Origin: Dicaeum eximium
Lineage: Eukaryota; Chordata; Aves; Passeriformes; Dicaeidae
NCBI GenBank assembly: GCA_013396995.1
Contig: VWZP01006706.1
Span: 248,001-312,000, forward strand
Length of the DNA stretch: 64,000 bases
Direction of reading: 5' to 3'
Position 1 is the stretch's first letter; each line of letters opens with the position of its first letter. The notes under the pieces were generated by a model, which worked only from the letters and a program-made list of their open reading frames with translations, was not told the DNA's origin and did no database searches. This document shows positions 39,374 to 51,020 of the stretch, one piece after another. A program made the translations under genes and the position numbers.

Positions 39374-41883
39374 ACTTTATCTATATTGCATGTCTTTCTA
39401 TGGTTCTGTGGCATAAGTCTAGAGTTCATGTTTGGGGACCTAAAAGCTTCAGCAGCTGGTGTCCTGCTCTTTAAGACTGTCAGCATTTCACAATAATAAC
39501 ATGAACCACATTTGGCAAGCCTAGATGGCCAGAAAAAGTAATGGACTTGGCTCAAAATATTTCTGAGAATAAACTCTTTTACAGCTCCAGTTGCTACTTT
39601 GCTGTTGTAATGAAACAAAAAGAAGAAAAGAATAGAGGATCTAAAGCATGTAGAATGATTATTATGATCTGACCTATATTCATTTAATGTACTTGTCATT
39701 GCCTTCTGTAACTGTACCTGAATGGGGTATTCATGTGGAAGACAACATAGAAAAATATGTGTTACATGGAACAGGACAACCTACATAGAGCAGAGTTGTC
39801 TCTGGATGGGAAGCAAAAGATTACATGAGTATCTCATCCTGTTTCTCATCCAGTTATGAGCACTGCTATCATTACTAGTATTTGTGCTTGGTAAATGGGG
39901 TGAAACACTCACTGCCCACTTCTGGTATACTAGGAGTAAACTGATAATTTGCAATCATTTTCATGTGCTATCACTGAAAAGAAAGATTTATCTCACATGG
40001 AGTCAGTGCAAGAAGAAATTTTGTGGTGTCGAGAAGTTGTTACAAGTGACACAATGAAAAGGACTTATGCTGAATTGTGCACTTAAAATTCACAGGAACT
40101 TTCAAAAGTTTTGACAATAGCTATTTCAGGGAAGAGAGAAACCCACCTTGAGGCCTAGAACTCAATTACATAGGGAGAGTTTTCTGGAGTGCAAATGACT
40201 TGACTGAATTTTTGCCTATGAAGCATTATGATGGATGAAAACCTAGTCAGGATATACTCCTAGTGAGCTCAGAATTATATAGATGTGTTACTGGTAAAGT
40301 CATGTTTAGAGCACAGTAAATAAGCTTTACCCTGCATACAGGCACTATTGGAGAAGCAGACTTGCTTCCAGTAGCATCTGTTTCTATGAATTATGTATAA
40401 TCATAGTTTAAGGAATATCAGTCACAGCATTTCTTAATTAGGTACAGTAGATAAACATCAGATACCCAAGACTTTCTTATTAACACTCTTTCTCATCCTA
40501 CTGTGAAAACCCTGCTTTATCCTCTCCTTGGAAGTTTATAATTTTGCACACTCGGCAAAATCCGTGTCTCTTTTCCTTCTGAGTTTTCTGAAGAGTTGCA
40601 AAATTACTGAATCTTTCATATTCCTATTCTATTATTTGATGCCAAAGAATTTCTATGCCTTTCTTGTTTGTCCTTTGTTACATATCACAATCTGAAGCTG
40701 TATAAGCCCATAGCTCACTCTAGGAGTTTTACACATTTTGAAGGGTCATGAGTTTTTCCACCAAAACAGTTTGTATTCAGTATCCTCCATGCATCAGCAA
40801 GTTTGGTATAGTATAGTATGGTAGAGTTATGGACTACTTTTATATAGTATTCAATCTGGAAAACTCTGATAGATTTCAGTAGGGGGTTAATTTTTCAGAA
40901 ATAAGTAAAATACTTTAATGGAAACTTGTTACTGCCTTGTCTCAATGTGCTTAACCAAAACAGTATTATTTAAATACCAATACCATCCAAAAGCAATAAA
41001 AATTAAAAATAAACCATGTTGTTTGCAGTAAAATGACTGAAAAGCTTAGCTGTCACAGCTGCTGCCCATCTAATGTGACATCTAACTTCTCAGAAGAAAA
41101 CAATTCTCCATTTCTAAGCACTGGGTATAAGGTTAATGTTTTTGCTCATAGTTGATTATTATTGTTGTTACAAAGTCCAGTTTATAGGATGATATGTTAT
41201 GTGGTGGAATGGGAGCTGTAACCTCTGTTTTCTCCTGTACCAGAGCAACTTAGAGATGTAGCAAGATTCAAGAACTTTCCTGACATGGGAAATATTTTTT
41301 TTCTTATTAAAAACCTATGATATATCAGAACATGTAATGATTAAGCTTCATACAAATTATCATGATTTTGTACCAAGATGAATGAGACCAGAACAAAAAC
41401 CTGGATGGGAAGCATTATGCTGGGAAGTGTTACTCATGAGTTGTGATAAATGAACAATCCAAAAAATATTAAGGGAGAAAGGTAAAAAGCATTATTTTCA
41501 CTTCCATATCTGATTGCAAAATAAAACAATGCTAGCTGTTTTCATTATAGATTTTTTTCAACAGCCTTTGAGTTTTGAATATACAATGATGACCATAAAT
41601 ACACCTCATGAACTGTCAGGACATACCACTGGCACAGCAATGTACAACACATCAAAATAGCACTAGGTAAAGCAAACAATTTTTAAAGGATGTGACGTTT
41701 CAAAATCTGCTTGTGCTTTTTTTTTTTCTACTAGCCTCCTGTGAAAATCAATTTCTTTGAAACAGCTCTAGACATTCCTGCATTCAGCAGTACATGAATT
41801 CTGACACATCTCTGGATTCATGCAGAACAAGCAACAAAAATAATTAAGTTTATTGTTAAAAGAAAGTGCATTCTTGTGAACGT

Positions 41884-41885
41884 AC
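41884..41885 (-). promoter_or_regulatory. GRM8: GRM8 downstream 5' splice site (8b)
   Basis: The GT of AGAC|GTACGT, 49 bases beyond the 8a donor and just after the TAA and TAG at the end of the 8b tail. The published mammalian 8b form carries a 55-base insertion (from memory). The bird tail lacks two codons, and 55 minus 6 is 49, so the spacing fits this site exactly. Direct retention of the intron would give the same protein. Confidence 0.75.
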
Positions 41886-41890
41886 GTCTA

Positions 41891-42181
41891 TTAAGATGTG
41901 CTGCCACTCTTGACCAAGTCTACAGATGACTTACTGTTGGTTTCAAGACTTTCACACAGTTCAGTCTTGACTTCGCCATTTGGTCTGTCGTTTCCTTTTT
42001 GTGTCAGTTTGCTTTGCATTGTAGCAGCTGTCACCACAGCCTTGAAGCTCCGCTTCCGCTTCTGAACATTCTGCTCTGGGTGAAAAATGATAATATAAAC
42101 CTTGGGCATGTAGAGCATGCCCAGAGAGACAGAAGCACTTAAACTCATGGAGATAGTAAGTGTTGTTGTCTGGATGTACAT
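41891..42181 (-). CDS. GRM8: GRM8 exon: TM7 and cytoplasmic tail, isoform 8b reading to its own stop
   Basis: This exon encodes the end of metabotropic glutamate receptor 8, a presynaptic class C GPCR that couples to Gi/o and lowers glutamate release. It begins directly after a CCTTCCCCAG acceptor and reads in phase 0 for 96 codons to TAA. Residues 1-34 are transmembrane helix 7, with the class C PKVY motif at 26-29. Residues 41-55 (KRKRSFKAVVTAATM) are the basic stretch that in group III mGluRs binds calmodulin and G-beta-gamma. VKTE at 71-74 fits the SUMO consensus. The segment EQNVQKRKRSFKAV followed by QKGNDRPNGEVK separates GRM8 from GRM4, GRM6 and GRM7 (from memory of the family). The last 14 residues, SKSSVDLVKSGSTS, match the mammalian 8b type of tail but are two residues shorter. 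The mammalian protein is about 908 residues, so this is roughly its last tenth. The N-terminal exons lie beyond the right edge. Confidence 0.96.
   Translation of the reverse strand: MYIQTTTLTISMSLSASVSLGMLYMPKVYIIIFHPEQNVQKRKRSFKAVVTAATMQSKLTQKGNDRPNGEVKTELCESLETNSKSSVDLVKSGSTS
41933..41934 (-). promoter_or_regulatory. GRM8: GRM8 upstream 5' splice site (8a)
   Basis: The GT of AACA|GTAAGT. Use of this site removes the 8b tail codons and joins the terminal exon at 36914 in frame. The intron is then 36915-41934. Confidence 0.9.
41935..42181 (-). CDS. GRM8: GRM8 same exon, isoform 8a form (upstream 5' splice site)
   Basis: When the upstream donor is used, the exon contributes 247 bases (82 codons plus one base) and ends after codon Asn82 plus a single A. 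The donor reads AACA|GTAAGT, a near-perfect consensus. The odd base joins CC from the next exon at 36914 to make a threonine codon, so the frame continues into TSSTKTTY, as in the mammalian 8a isoform. Residues 1-82 are shared with 8b. They include helix 7, the basic KRKRSFK stretch and the VKTE SUMO-type site. The phase match between two exons found independently is strong support for this splice. Confidence 0.94.
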
Positions 42182-42204
42182 CTGGGGAAGGAAAGAAACA
42201 ACAA
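42182..42204 (-). promoter_or_regulatory. GRM8: GRM8 3' splice site before the TM7 exon
   Basis: Read on the minus strand this is GTTGTTTCTTTCCTTCCCCAG followed by ATGTACATC. The pyrimidine tract is continuous and ends in CAG. This ATG is an internal methionine at the start of helix 7 (MYIQ), not a translation start. Confidence 0.9.
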
Positions 42205-42691
42205 CATAAAAATCATTGTTATATTGATTTAATATAAGAAGGCAAAGAAAGCAGTTATCTTAAAAGTACTAGGTGGAAGGGGAACATCAAAAGGACCCTC
42301 AGCTTCAGTTATTTTTAATTATAGATGAGTATGGCTGTTTCCTGTTGGGTTCATAACCTTATGAGTAGGTGGTGAAAACAACATAATATTAATGAAACTT
42401 CATAAAAGTACCAAAGATGCTGCAGCAAACACATTTTTAGGAAAAAACCCAGTATGTCTGGACAAGAAAACAGGAATGACAATAGAGTTAGCCTTGTGTC
42501 ATCTATGTTAACAGACAGAAGCCTCTACACTGATATGCCACATGGTGATTCAACAGCAGGTGCAGCATGGCTCAACTGACAGCAGCATAATGAAGAATCT
42601 AATGGAAACTACAGTCTGTGAGTTTCAAGCTGGAAAAAAAAATTAGTTTTCCATAGTGATGTTTAAATATTCCTGAGTGTGTTGGGAGTTG

Positions 42692-42716
42692 ATTTTTTTG
42701 TTTGTTTGTTTGTTTT
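42692..42716. repeat. (GTTT)n short repeat
   Basis: A T7 run followed by about four GTTT units, inside the GRM8 intron. Confidence 0.85.
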
Positions 42717-45101
42717 CCATCCTACTTTTGAATTCTAATCACAATGCTCTGTTGGCACACAATAAAGTTATTAATATGTCATGGTCCTAACTAAGAAATC
42801 AGAAAATTGAGGAACCATGAAATTACCTCACAGAAGACCTCAGTTCCTTATAGATAAAAAGGAAAAATCTGGCATTTCATAGTGAGTCTATTTATTTTTT
42901 GTTATCACCTACAAAAGGAAGGTAATTCTGGTCTTCCGTAATACCATAAAAGAAAATGCCAATGATCACTCCATAAGAACAGCAGACATAAATTTCTATT
43001 TGAAAAAGCATTCAGCTAGTGTATTAGCAATACTAATTGTAGTTCTGCTCAACAGGTTTTTTTTTTTCCTTAGAAAATTATTTTTTATTAGCCAAATTAT
43101 GAACAAAAAATACTTTACAGTTGTGGTTAAGTAGGAAATCTCTCAGTAATCCTTGTTATATTGAAAAAGATCCTGAAGTAAAATGTGCTCAGTGCCTTCG
43201 CAGATGATTCAGTGACATTGTTGTCAGGCATGATTTTAAGCACTGGCCAACACTATCACATTAACCTGAAGATAAGGAGGTAAGTCTGTCTGCAATGTCA
43301 GCTACAGATCATCATTTTTTATGAAGTGCCCTTGGGTGACTTGCCCTTGGCAGAAAAGTAGAGATATAATAAACTGTTGTGCACTATTATAGCCAAACAT
43401 TTTTAATGTCTTTCAGCCTACAAAGTTTTTCCATTAGATACTTTCTTCTTGGAGAGCTCAAATAAACTGTGCTCTCTCACTTAAAGCAATCTTAGCTAAG
43501 AAAAAAACATGTATGCTGAACAACCTTTTAAAATAATTCTATCACTGTACAGAAATACAAATACTATGCCAAATACTACCATAAAAAGCAAGATAGCCCG
43601 ATCTACTCTTCAAGAAAACCTTAACAATTCTTCGAAATCTGTAAAAAGCTCAACCCACTTTCAGGGCCAGCACCAGCCTGAAAATACAATCAGGACTGAC
43701 TGTTCTGCAGAGGAAAGTGACAGGAGCAACACCTTCCTTCATTTGAATCATATGTCAGTTCAGTACTGGAGGAGCTATATTGTGCACGAACATTTCTAAT
43801 GAAAACATTACATGGTCACATTAATAAAGAGGTTTTTTCAGACTTCTGTGGAAGGACCTCTGTGCAGATGCATGTTTACATGCAGACAGCACCAACACAT
43901 CTGTTTCTTCCTGAACCAAACTGACTGGTCTCCAAACAAACTGGTACAGCAGTGGTTTTTAGGAATTTTTTTTAGTGGCTTTTAGGGGTTTTGGCATTTA
44001 ATTAAGTGGCATCCAAACGCAAAAATATTTTGGTTCCTAAACCCTAATATATTTCCTAATAGGATTTTCAAAACTGAAATCATTGTAAGCAATATATTTT
44101 TAAAACTGTATTGTGTATGAAAGTTCCATTAAACATAAAAATTCTTTTTGAGGCCTTTTTTTAAATCTAAGTCATGGCAGTTAAGTGCTACCTAAGCTTC
44201 ACACCTGCATTCTGTAACAATGTCTGGCATCTAAATATATTTTGGGAGTTTTATTTCTTATCAAGTACTCAAGTTCTAAGACTTGTTGTCTTTCTCTCAT
44301 GGTTCAGTGTAAGAATGGCATGATAAAAAGGATAAGGCTCCAGATGTTATAGGATAAAACACATGCATTACTTTATTAGTAACATTAAAAAATCTATACA
44401 TTATAGTAGATCTCAATGATCTTTCTAGCAATAAGAGGTGCCACAGTACCAAGGTCTTACAAATACTTAAGAGATTTCTCTTTGTGTGTCAATGTCAGCT
44501 TGAAGGTTTACATTCAACTAAGCTATGTAAGTGAAACAACTCTGAATCTCATCATACACTGAAAAATTAAGATCCCATGGGTTTCAGTGCAGGTATTTTT
44601 CAGGACATATATCATTATATCTAATTTGTTTTCTGTGGCCTTAACTGGTGACCAGCAAAACAGCTTACTGTAAAAAATCCCAATCACAGTTAGTTTCATA
44701 TTGCCAATTACTGTTCATATGCAATGGGGTTTATTTCTAATGACTGCTGTGTTTTTGAACCAGCCTCTATAATTATTGAAATATCAACACTAGTATGAAC
44801 TGGGAGTTTTCTGGCAGGACAATTTTCAAATAGCGATTATAGTCTCTTTAAAGAGCTTCAGACTCAGGGATCCTGTTTTTCATGGATCCCCTTGCTACTT
44901 ACTCTCTAATAAAGCCAGTGAGCAAGAAAGGTTTCAAGACACTTGTTCAGCTTTGAGGGAAAGGCTTTGAACATATCCTTACATGTACACATTGTGTGTG
45001 TGTACATCTGTCTGACTTCACAGGCTAATGCAATTGCATTCTCAGCTGGAGGCTCAGCTGTCCATGACAGTCTGAGTCTGATTCCTTTTCCTACTCTAAT
45101 C

Positions 45102-45400
45102 ATAGAATAGTTTGGGTTGGAAGTAACTTTTAAAGGACCTCTAGTTCAGCCCCTCCTGCAGTGAGAAGGGATATCTTCAACTAGATCAGGTTGCTCAGAG
45201 CATCTGACCTTGAATGTTTTCAGGCATGGGGCATTTGCCACCTCTCTGGCTAAACTGTTCCAGTGCTTCACCTACATTATCATAAAAAATCCTTAGAACT
45301 AGTCTGAATCAACCCTCTTTTATTTTAAAACCATTACTCCTTGTCCTATCTCAACAAGTCTTACTACTTTTTCAAGTGGTCATCTGAAGGCTGAGTCTGT
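45102..45400 (-). mobile_element. CR1 LINE, 3' end fragment
   Basis: On the plus strand it starts CATAGAATAGTTTGGGTTGG, the complement of the CR1 3' end. GTTGCTCAGAGCATCTGACC, TGTTCCAGTGCTTCACC and TCCTTGTCCTATCTCAACAA follow. The right end is diffuse. The 3' end faces left, so it is in the same orientation as GRM8. Confidence 0.9.
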
Positions 45401-48400
45401 TTATAGGGCAGGACCATCTCTTGCATTTAATCCTTCCCTTCTTTGGAATCCCCATTCTTGCAGCCTGATGAAGCCCAAATCTAGCAAACAGGATACCACA
45501 CAAACTTGGTTTGACTTTTGTCTGACTCTTACCTTGTTTTATTCCTGACAAGAGGACAATGATGTTTTATGGCTGTGCATTCTGGGTACTTTTATTACTC
45601 TGGGAACATAACTACCTGTAACTTTTACAGAATTAGATGCTCTAAAAATAAGGAGCAACAAAAGTAGTTCTGTTTAATAAGATATGAGGTCTGAATAATT
45701 TTTCATGTGTCTCACAGTGGTAGCTCACTTGAAGTTACAGGAGAATAAAGGTCCCTTTTTTACAACAATTCATAGTTACACAGAAATTAATTTCAGCACT
45801 CCTCACACCAAAATCCCTTCTGTACTACAAACTTTTTGTCTGATAATGCCTAGCACAAATGTAACAAAGACTGCTATATCTATACTCCTTGGTCTTGGAT
45901 ATGAGGATATGAGTTTAGTTTTAGAAAACTAAAATCACATTAGTGCAAGGAAAAACACCCATTAAACTACGGGAAATACTTGAGGCCTAAATACCTTTCT
46001 GTCTCTATCCTCCACCTCAACCCCACCCCAGAACTGATACAAGACTTTTTATGTACAATTTTAACCTCCACAATTGACAACGGATTTGTCACAATGTGAA
46101 AAAGTCCCTTGAGAAAAAGATTTAGATCCCTGCTCAGACACAATTTCTCCATCTCACAAGTGACCTGGACCCTTTCCTCATCAAAGGAAGGTTTCTACAA
46201 ACTTGAATTGCAGCCTTAAGATTATCCTAACTCAGCAGCTAAAATAGATAATGGGCATTGATTGTTGGACTATGTGTGTCTTTTTACTTTGAAACCTAAA
46301 ATGTTACACAGGAAACATTGGGCCAATGAAACATGCTATTTTAGTAAAACACAGATACTCTAATGAGTTCTCCAGTTTTGAAAGTAGTTGAAACTGAATT
46401 GCTTCCTTGGAAACCTGAAGAAATTTCTGCGCATCAAAGCAGGTGTGCACACAGAATTGTTCCAGTGCAGGTAGCTGGATGACTGCCTCTCAGCTAGGCT
46501 TCACTGCTTGGAAAGAAAATATCCCTCAAGTCCCCAGTAGTGCCCCATCAGTTTGGTGCTTGCTGAGGCAAAGTTCAACACAAAGCAACTACTTTCACTA
46601 AAGGATAAAAGAAGTAGTAATGTCACAACCTTGTCTAGACTGCTTCATTGTTTTGAGTCCTCCACTATTTTTACATGTAAGATAATATTCAGACTCTCTC
46701 CAGAACTGTTGATTTTCTTATGCTATCTATTTTCCTCTTCTACTCAGTTTTAATAAGTCAAGTAGAGAACAGACTGTTCCCTAATCTGGTTTTATTAGTA
46801 TATCCTGGAAAGGCAGAACATATGGCTATTGTGATGTTTTAAGTAAATTTAATCTGTTTTCCACTTTGGCACAAGCTCTCTAACTCCTGGTAGTTGTAAC
46901 ACAGATTAAAGTGATAAACCACTGAGGGAAGTCTTGGTACATCTCAAACTATGAGTGTGCCTAGCACAGACTCGACTCAGCTACTTGCAGTCCAAAGAGA
47001 AGTGGGTGTTTGAAAAGACACAGCTGGCCTAATGACTCTCATTGACTAATTCTATACAATTTGCCCTTCAGAAGCCTCTTTCTCCACAGGGTAGAGCAAT
47101 AGCCTTGGTATCAAACACTGGAGTTTGAACCATCCTGCTGAGACAGATAAACACAGGCACTCTTGAACATGTCCCACATTTCTAGTAATAGAGGAGAAGA
47201 TTGAATTATGATTTAATTTTTCCTTTATCCTTGTTATCAAAGTATGTCTCTTATGTGACTCTTCTCAGCTGCTTCAGCCAGTTTCATATTCTGCAGCAAG
47301 CTTTGTTTCCCAGTAGGTTTTTTTTATCTCATTCCTTCCTTCCACTCTTCCCTTCATTCTCAACTGCTAGAAACCTTTACCAAGATCATTTCTATCCAGG
47401 AGATAAATGATACATCATAAAATGAAGATATACATCATATATCTACAGGCATCTCTCATATTGGGAAAGACAGCAAAATGGGCCTTCTTTCTTTGTGGTG
47501 GAGACAGCAGGAGCCTTTTTATTTCCAGGAAAACACTGAAAGCACTGATAGCCATCTTCCCTGTGCTGCAGAACACAGAGGGCTTAGAAAAAAGACAGTC
47601 CTTTTCTTCTTTTAAAGTAATGCACATGACATGCACTACAATTACTTTTGTGTTTGTTGCTGCTTGCTGAAGAGTTGACTGCTGACAAAAATTATGTTTC
47701 ACAGTCCTGTTCACAAATTAGAAGGAAATGCCATGCAATGGATTCGACACCGAAAAGCAACAAGGAAAAGACTGAATACAGACAAATACATATGAAATAC
47801 ATTTGAAACCAGGACAATGTAAACAGAAGGTAACAATGCTGGCAAGGTGCCAAAAACTAACCAAAAGATTCATGCTTCTCTGCAGAATCCCATAAACTGA
47901 CACCTACAGGTTTTTATTGCTTTCACTGAAAAACATACTTTTCTATTTTGACCTGTGGGAAGAAGAATTTTTGAAGGAAAACATAAGAGGTACAAGTCAG
48001 TCACTGTTTTGCTCATATAACAAGATAATTTTCCAGATAAAATATAAACTTCACTGAACAAGTTTTCTTCAAACATTTGTTCAGTTAGAAAACATGGGAA
48101 GCTACAGTACTTACATCTCTTTTAGCCTTTTAAAAACATTTCTTACCAAACTAGCAATTAAAATGAGGCTTTAAGAAGAAAGTGAAAGCCTTCTCCCAAA
48201 ATGAAAGTACAACGTTCATAAAATGATTATCTCAAAAAGTAAATGTGGGCTATGATTCTTCACAAAGCAGAAGAAAACAAATCCTGAGAAAACATGTAAT
48301 CTTTATTTTTATTTTTAAATTTCTGCTCCTTTCAGAAAGTTATGTGAAAGGAAAGCTCTAACAACTGATTTCAAATTAAATGTGTGCCACATTTAAAAGT

Positions 48401-48565
48401 ATGAACTTCCATGAAAACTTGGATCTGACAGGAGCTGTAAAAGCTTGGAGGAGTCGTGGTGGAACATGTATATATACTTGCATTTCAGAAACTGAATTAT
48501 GGTAACTATTTCACTTCAGATTTTCCACTAAAGTTTAATCTTGACCTTACCTGCAATATTTGTAA

Positions 48566-48595
48566 GGGATGGGAGAAGGGAGGGGCAGGGGAGGG
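48566..48595 (+). other. G-quadruplex motif
   Basis: Six runs of three or four G within 30 bases, with loops of 1-4 bases. This satisfies the usual G3+N1-7 rule several times over. The G-rich strand is the template strand for GRM8 transcription. Confidence 0.8.
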
Positions 48596-48690
48596 TCCAA
48601 GAAGATTTTTTGTGGCTTTTCAATCTGTAAAAGGGGAGTGAGGTCGAGAGGGGGGGTTGGTAGTAAGAGAGACAGAGACAGACTTTTTAT

Positions 48691-48978
48691 CAAGGCCCAT
48701 GGTGACAGTGTAAGGGAAAGGGTCTTATCCTGAAAGAAGATAGATTGACACTGAACATAAGGAAGAAATTTTTTGCCATGAGGGTGAGACACTGGCACAG
48801 GGTGCCCAAAGAAGTGGTAACTGTCCCATCCCTGGAAGAGTTCAAGACCAGGCTGGATGGGACCCTGATCAACCTGGCCCAGTGAAAGGCATCTCTGCCC
48901 ATGGCAGAGGGGTTGGAACAAGATGATCTTTAAAGGTGCCTTCCAACCCAAACTTTTCTATGATTCCATGATTCATAG
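48691..48978 (+). mobile_element. CR1 LINE, 3' end fragment
   Basis: It opens AAGGCCCATGGTGACAGTG and continues through ATAAGGAAGAAATTTTTTGC, GACACTGGCACAGGGTGCCC and CCCATCCCTGGAAGAGTTCA. The end is CTTCCAACCCAAACTTTTCT then ATGATTCCATGATTC. It is the best preserved CR1 copy here and so probably the youngest. It is antisense to GRM8. Confidence 0.95.
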
Positions 48979-50992
48979 CAACATGGAATTTTCTTAACAT
49001 GGCAGACAATATTGTCCATTGTCATTTCTACTGGAAAATGTAATCTCTTAGCATAACATTCTAGACAACCAGATTTTTTTGATTGGTTTAATTCCTTGGT
49101 TTTTTCTTCTTTTCCCTTTGCTTGTTTCAATATGCCAGTTTTGGATGCTTTAGCTTCCCCAAAATTGCTAATTTAAAAAGCTTTCCATTGACGTGTAACC
49201 CCTGCAGACAATTTTACAGATAACATCACAAAACACTGGCATCAGAAATTATGATGGTTTTTGGCAAAAGTTGGAGAAGATCAGACAAACAAGTGTTGCA
49301 TTATCAAACATTCTGCTCATTGGAAATAAGCAACATTTTTGAAGGGAAAGAAATGTTCAGCTTTACTTTATCTGCAACATTTATTACAATGTTATATTAA
49401 ACTAGTAATAAACTAAAATCTAATTCTTCACTGTGATCCATCCTCAGGATATACATGTCTTGGAAAATCATAAGTACTGCCTTGCAGACTCTCAAAGTAA
49501 TTTAAAATATCAGTATGTAAATTGATTTTTTTTTCTTGTCCTAAGTTCTCATAATAGAATTAATTTTTCTTCTCATATATTACACTATCATATAGCTTGC
49601 ATATACCACAGCACACAATTTATTGTGATATTATGGTTTCTAAAGTCCATGTGAGCCATACCTTTCATCAACCTTACTGCAAATAGAGTCACAGTTTTCA
49701 GTAATTGACCAAAGACTAATCTCTATTATGTCTGTTGTAATGTGTATGTCAGTCCTGATATTCAGGAATACTGAGTTCCAAAAGATCAAACAGAAATTTA
49801 GTACTGATATTTTGTAATGCTAAGCTCAAAGAACCTCCAAATACAAGTAAAAAAACCCAAAAAATGTAGAAAACATAGCGGACACAGACTGTGCTTCATG
49901 CAAAAACTGAGAAATGAGATTAATTAAATCAGTTCTTATTTATACATTAATTGAATCGTCAACATAATGTACAAGTAGGATTTTATGGCATATTGTGTCA
50001 CACTTAAGATCTTCTTATTGACAAAATGCTAAACAAAGAATTTATTGTTTGTCTAATTAAAATCTTAACAGCCTACTGAAAACCATAGCAAATCTTATTA
50101 TTAATCCAGTTACTAGCTTTTCTTTTCACATTATTTAATTATTACAGGAAAATCTCATTCATAATATAGCTAAATCTGTGTATATGTAAACTTTTGAGTA
50201 TCAGTTCCTTTTCCCCAGTGATACACACCTGGGCCCTGCTCCTCTGGCTCCTAAGGCAAACAGATTTAGCCCTGCACAAGATAAATAGAAAGAAGGGGAA
50301 ATTCTGTTAAAAAGCCAGTATCCCAAGTCCTTGATGTTGATGTCTGGCATTCCTTATCCCTTAGTCTTGGATCTGGCTGAGGTTGTATTCTAATTTTCTA
50401 ATACTGTGTCCTTAATTCCTCTTTTTAAAAATGAGTTCTCCTCTAAACTCAGTTTATCTACACCCATTAGCTGCTCATTGATTGAAATTAAGTCCCAGTT
50501 GCTTTCTGAGTGGTTTTACAGGTTTTTGGATTGTTACCACGTCCAGTATTCAAAGCCCTAAGCTGAAACAAGTTCAGCAGTACTCTCCCCACTGCTGGAC
50601 AATTGTTACCACAGCCATCATAAGCTACAGATATTGAAAAATATATACCAAAAGCCCACATTGACACAGCAATATAAAGTCTGCAGCCTTTTTCTAGTAA
50701 CAACACTCTCCCCATACATATTTATTGAGCAATAGCTGCATGCTCTGTAAAACCTGATTTCCAACTTTATTTGATAAAAAATATTCCTTTATTATAAGTT
50801 TTCCAAAGAGCCTTCAAATTTCATATTACTTTCAAAGACTTTCAAGAATTTTAATCAAAATTAAAATTCTCTTTTGTCAAATACATTCTAACTTGAATAA
50901 CCTATCTAGATAAGATGCAGTAGAACTTAGAGAATAATTTTACTTTTGAAATTTTATCATTTTTACAAAATATTTATTTTATAGAAGTGGTT

Positions 50993-51020
50993 TATTAATA
51001 ATTAATTAATTAATTAATAA
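50993..51020. repeat. (TTAA)n short repeat
   Basis: About six TTAA units with degenerate ends. Confidence 0.85.

Larger units (their letters stand above)
36915..41885 (-). other. GRM8: Last intron of GRM8
   Basis: About 5.0 kb between the TM7 exon and the terminal 8a exon. It is AT-rich with no coding frame I can support. It contains a 39-base direct repeat around an unresolved base (39181-39308) and a (GTTT)n plus poly-T tract (39335-39373). The remainder, including 36987-39180 and 39374-41885, looks like ordinary single-copy intron. Confidence 0.85.

Noticed and set aside
42179..42181. ATG at the start of the GRM8 TM7 exon as a translation start
   Set aside because: It follows directly after a strong splice acceptor and is the internal methionine of MYIQTTT in helix 7.
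48547..48951. 134-codon minus-strand open frame
   Set aside because: It is mostly the complement of the CR1 3' end and the G-rich stretch beside it.
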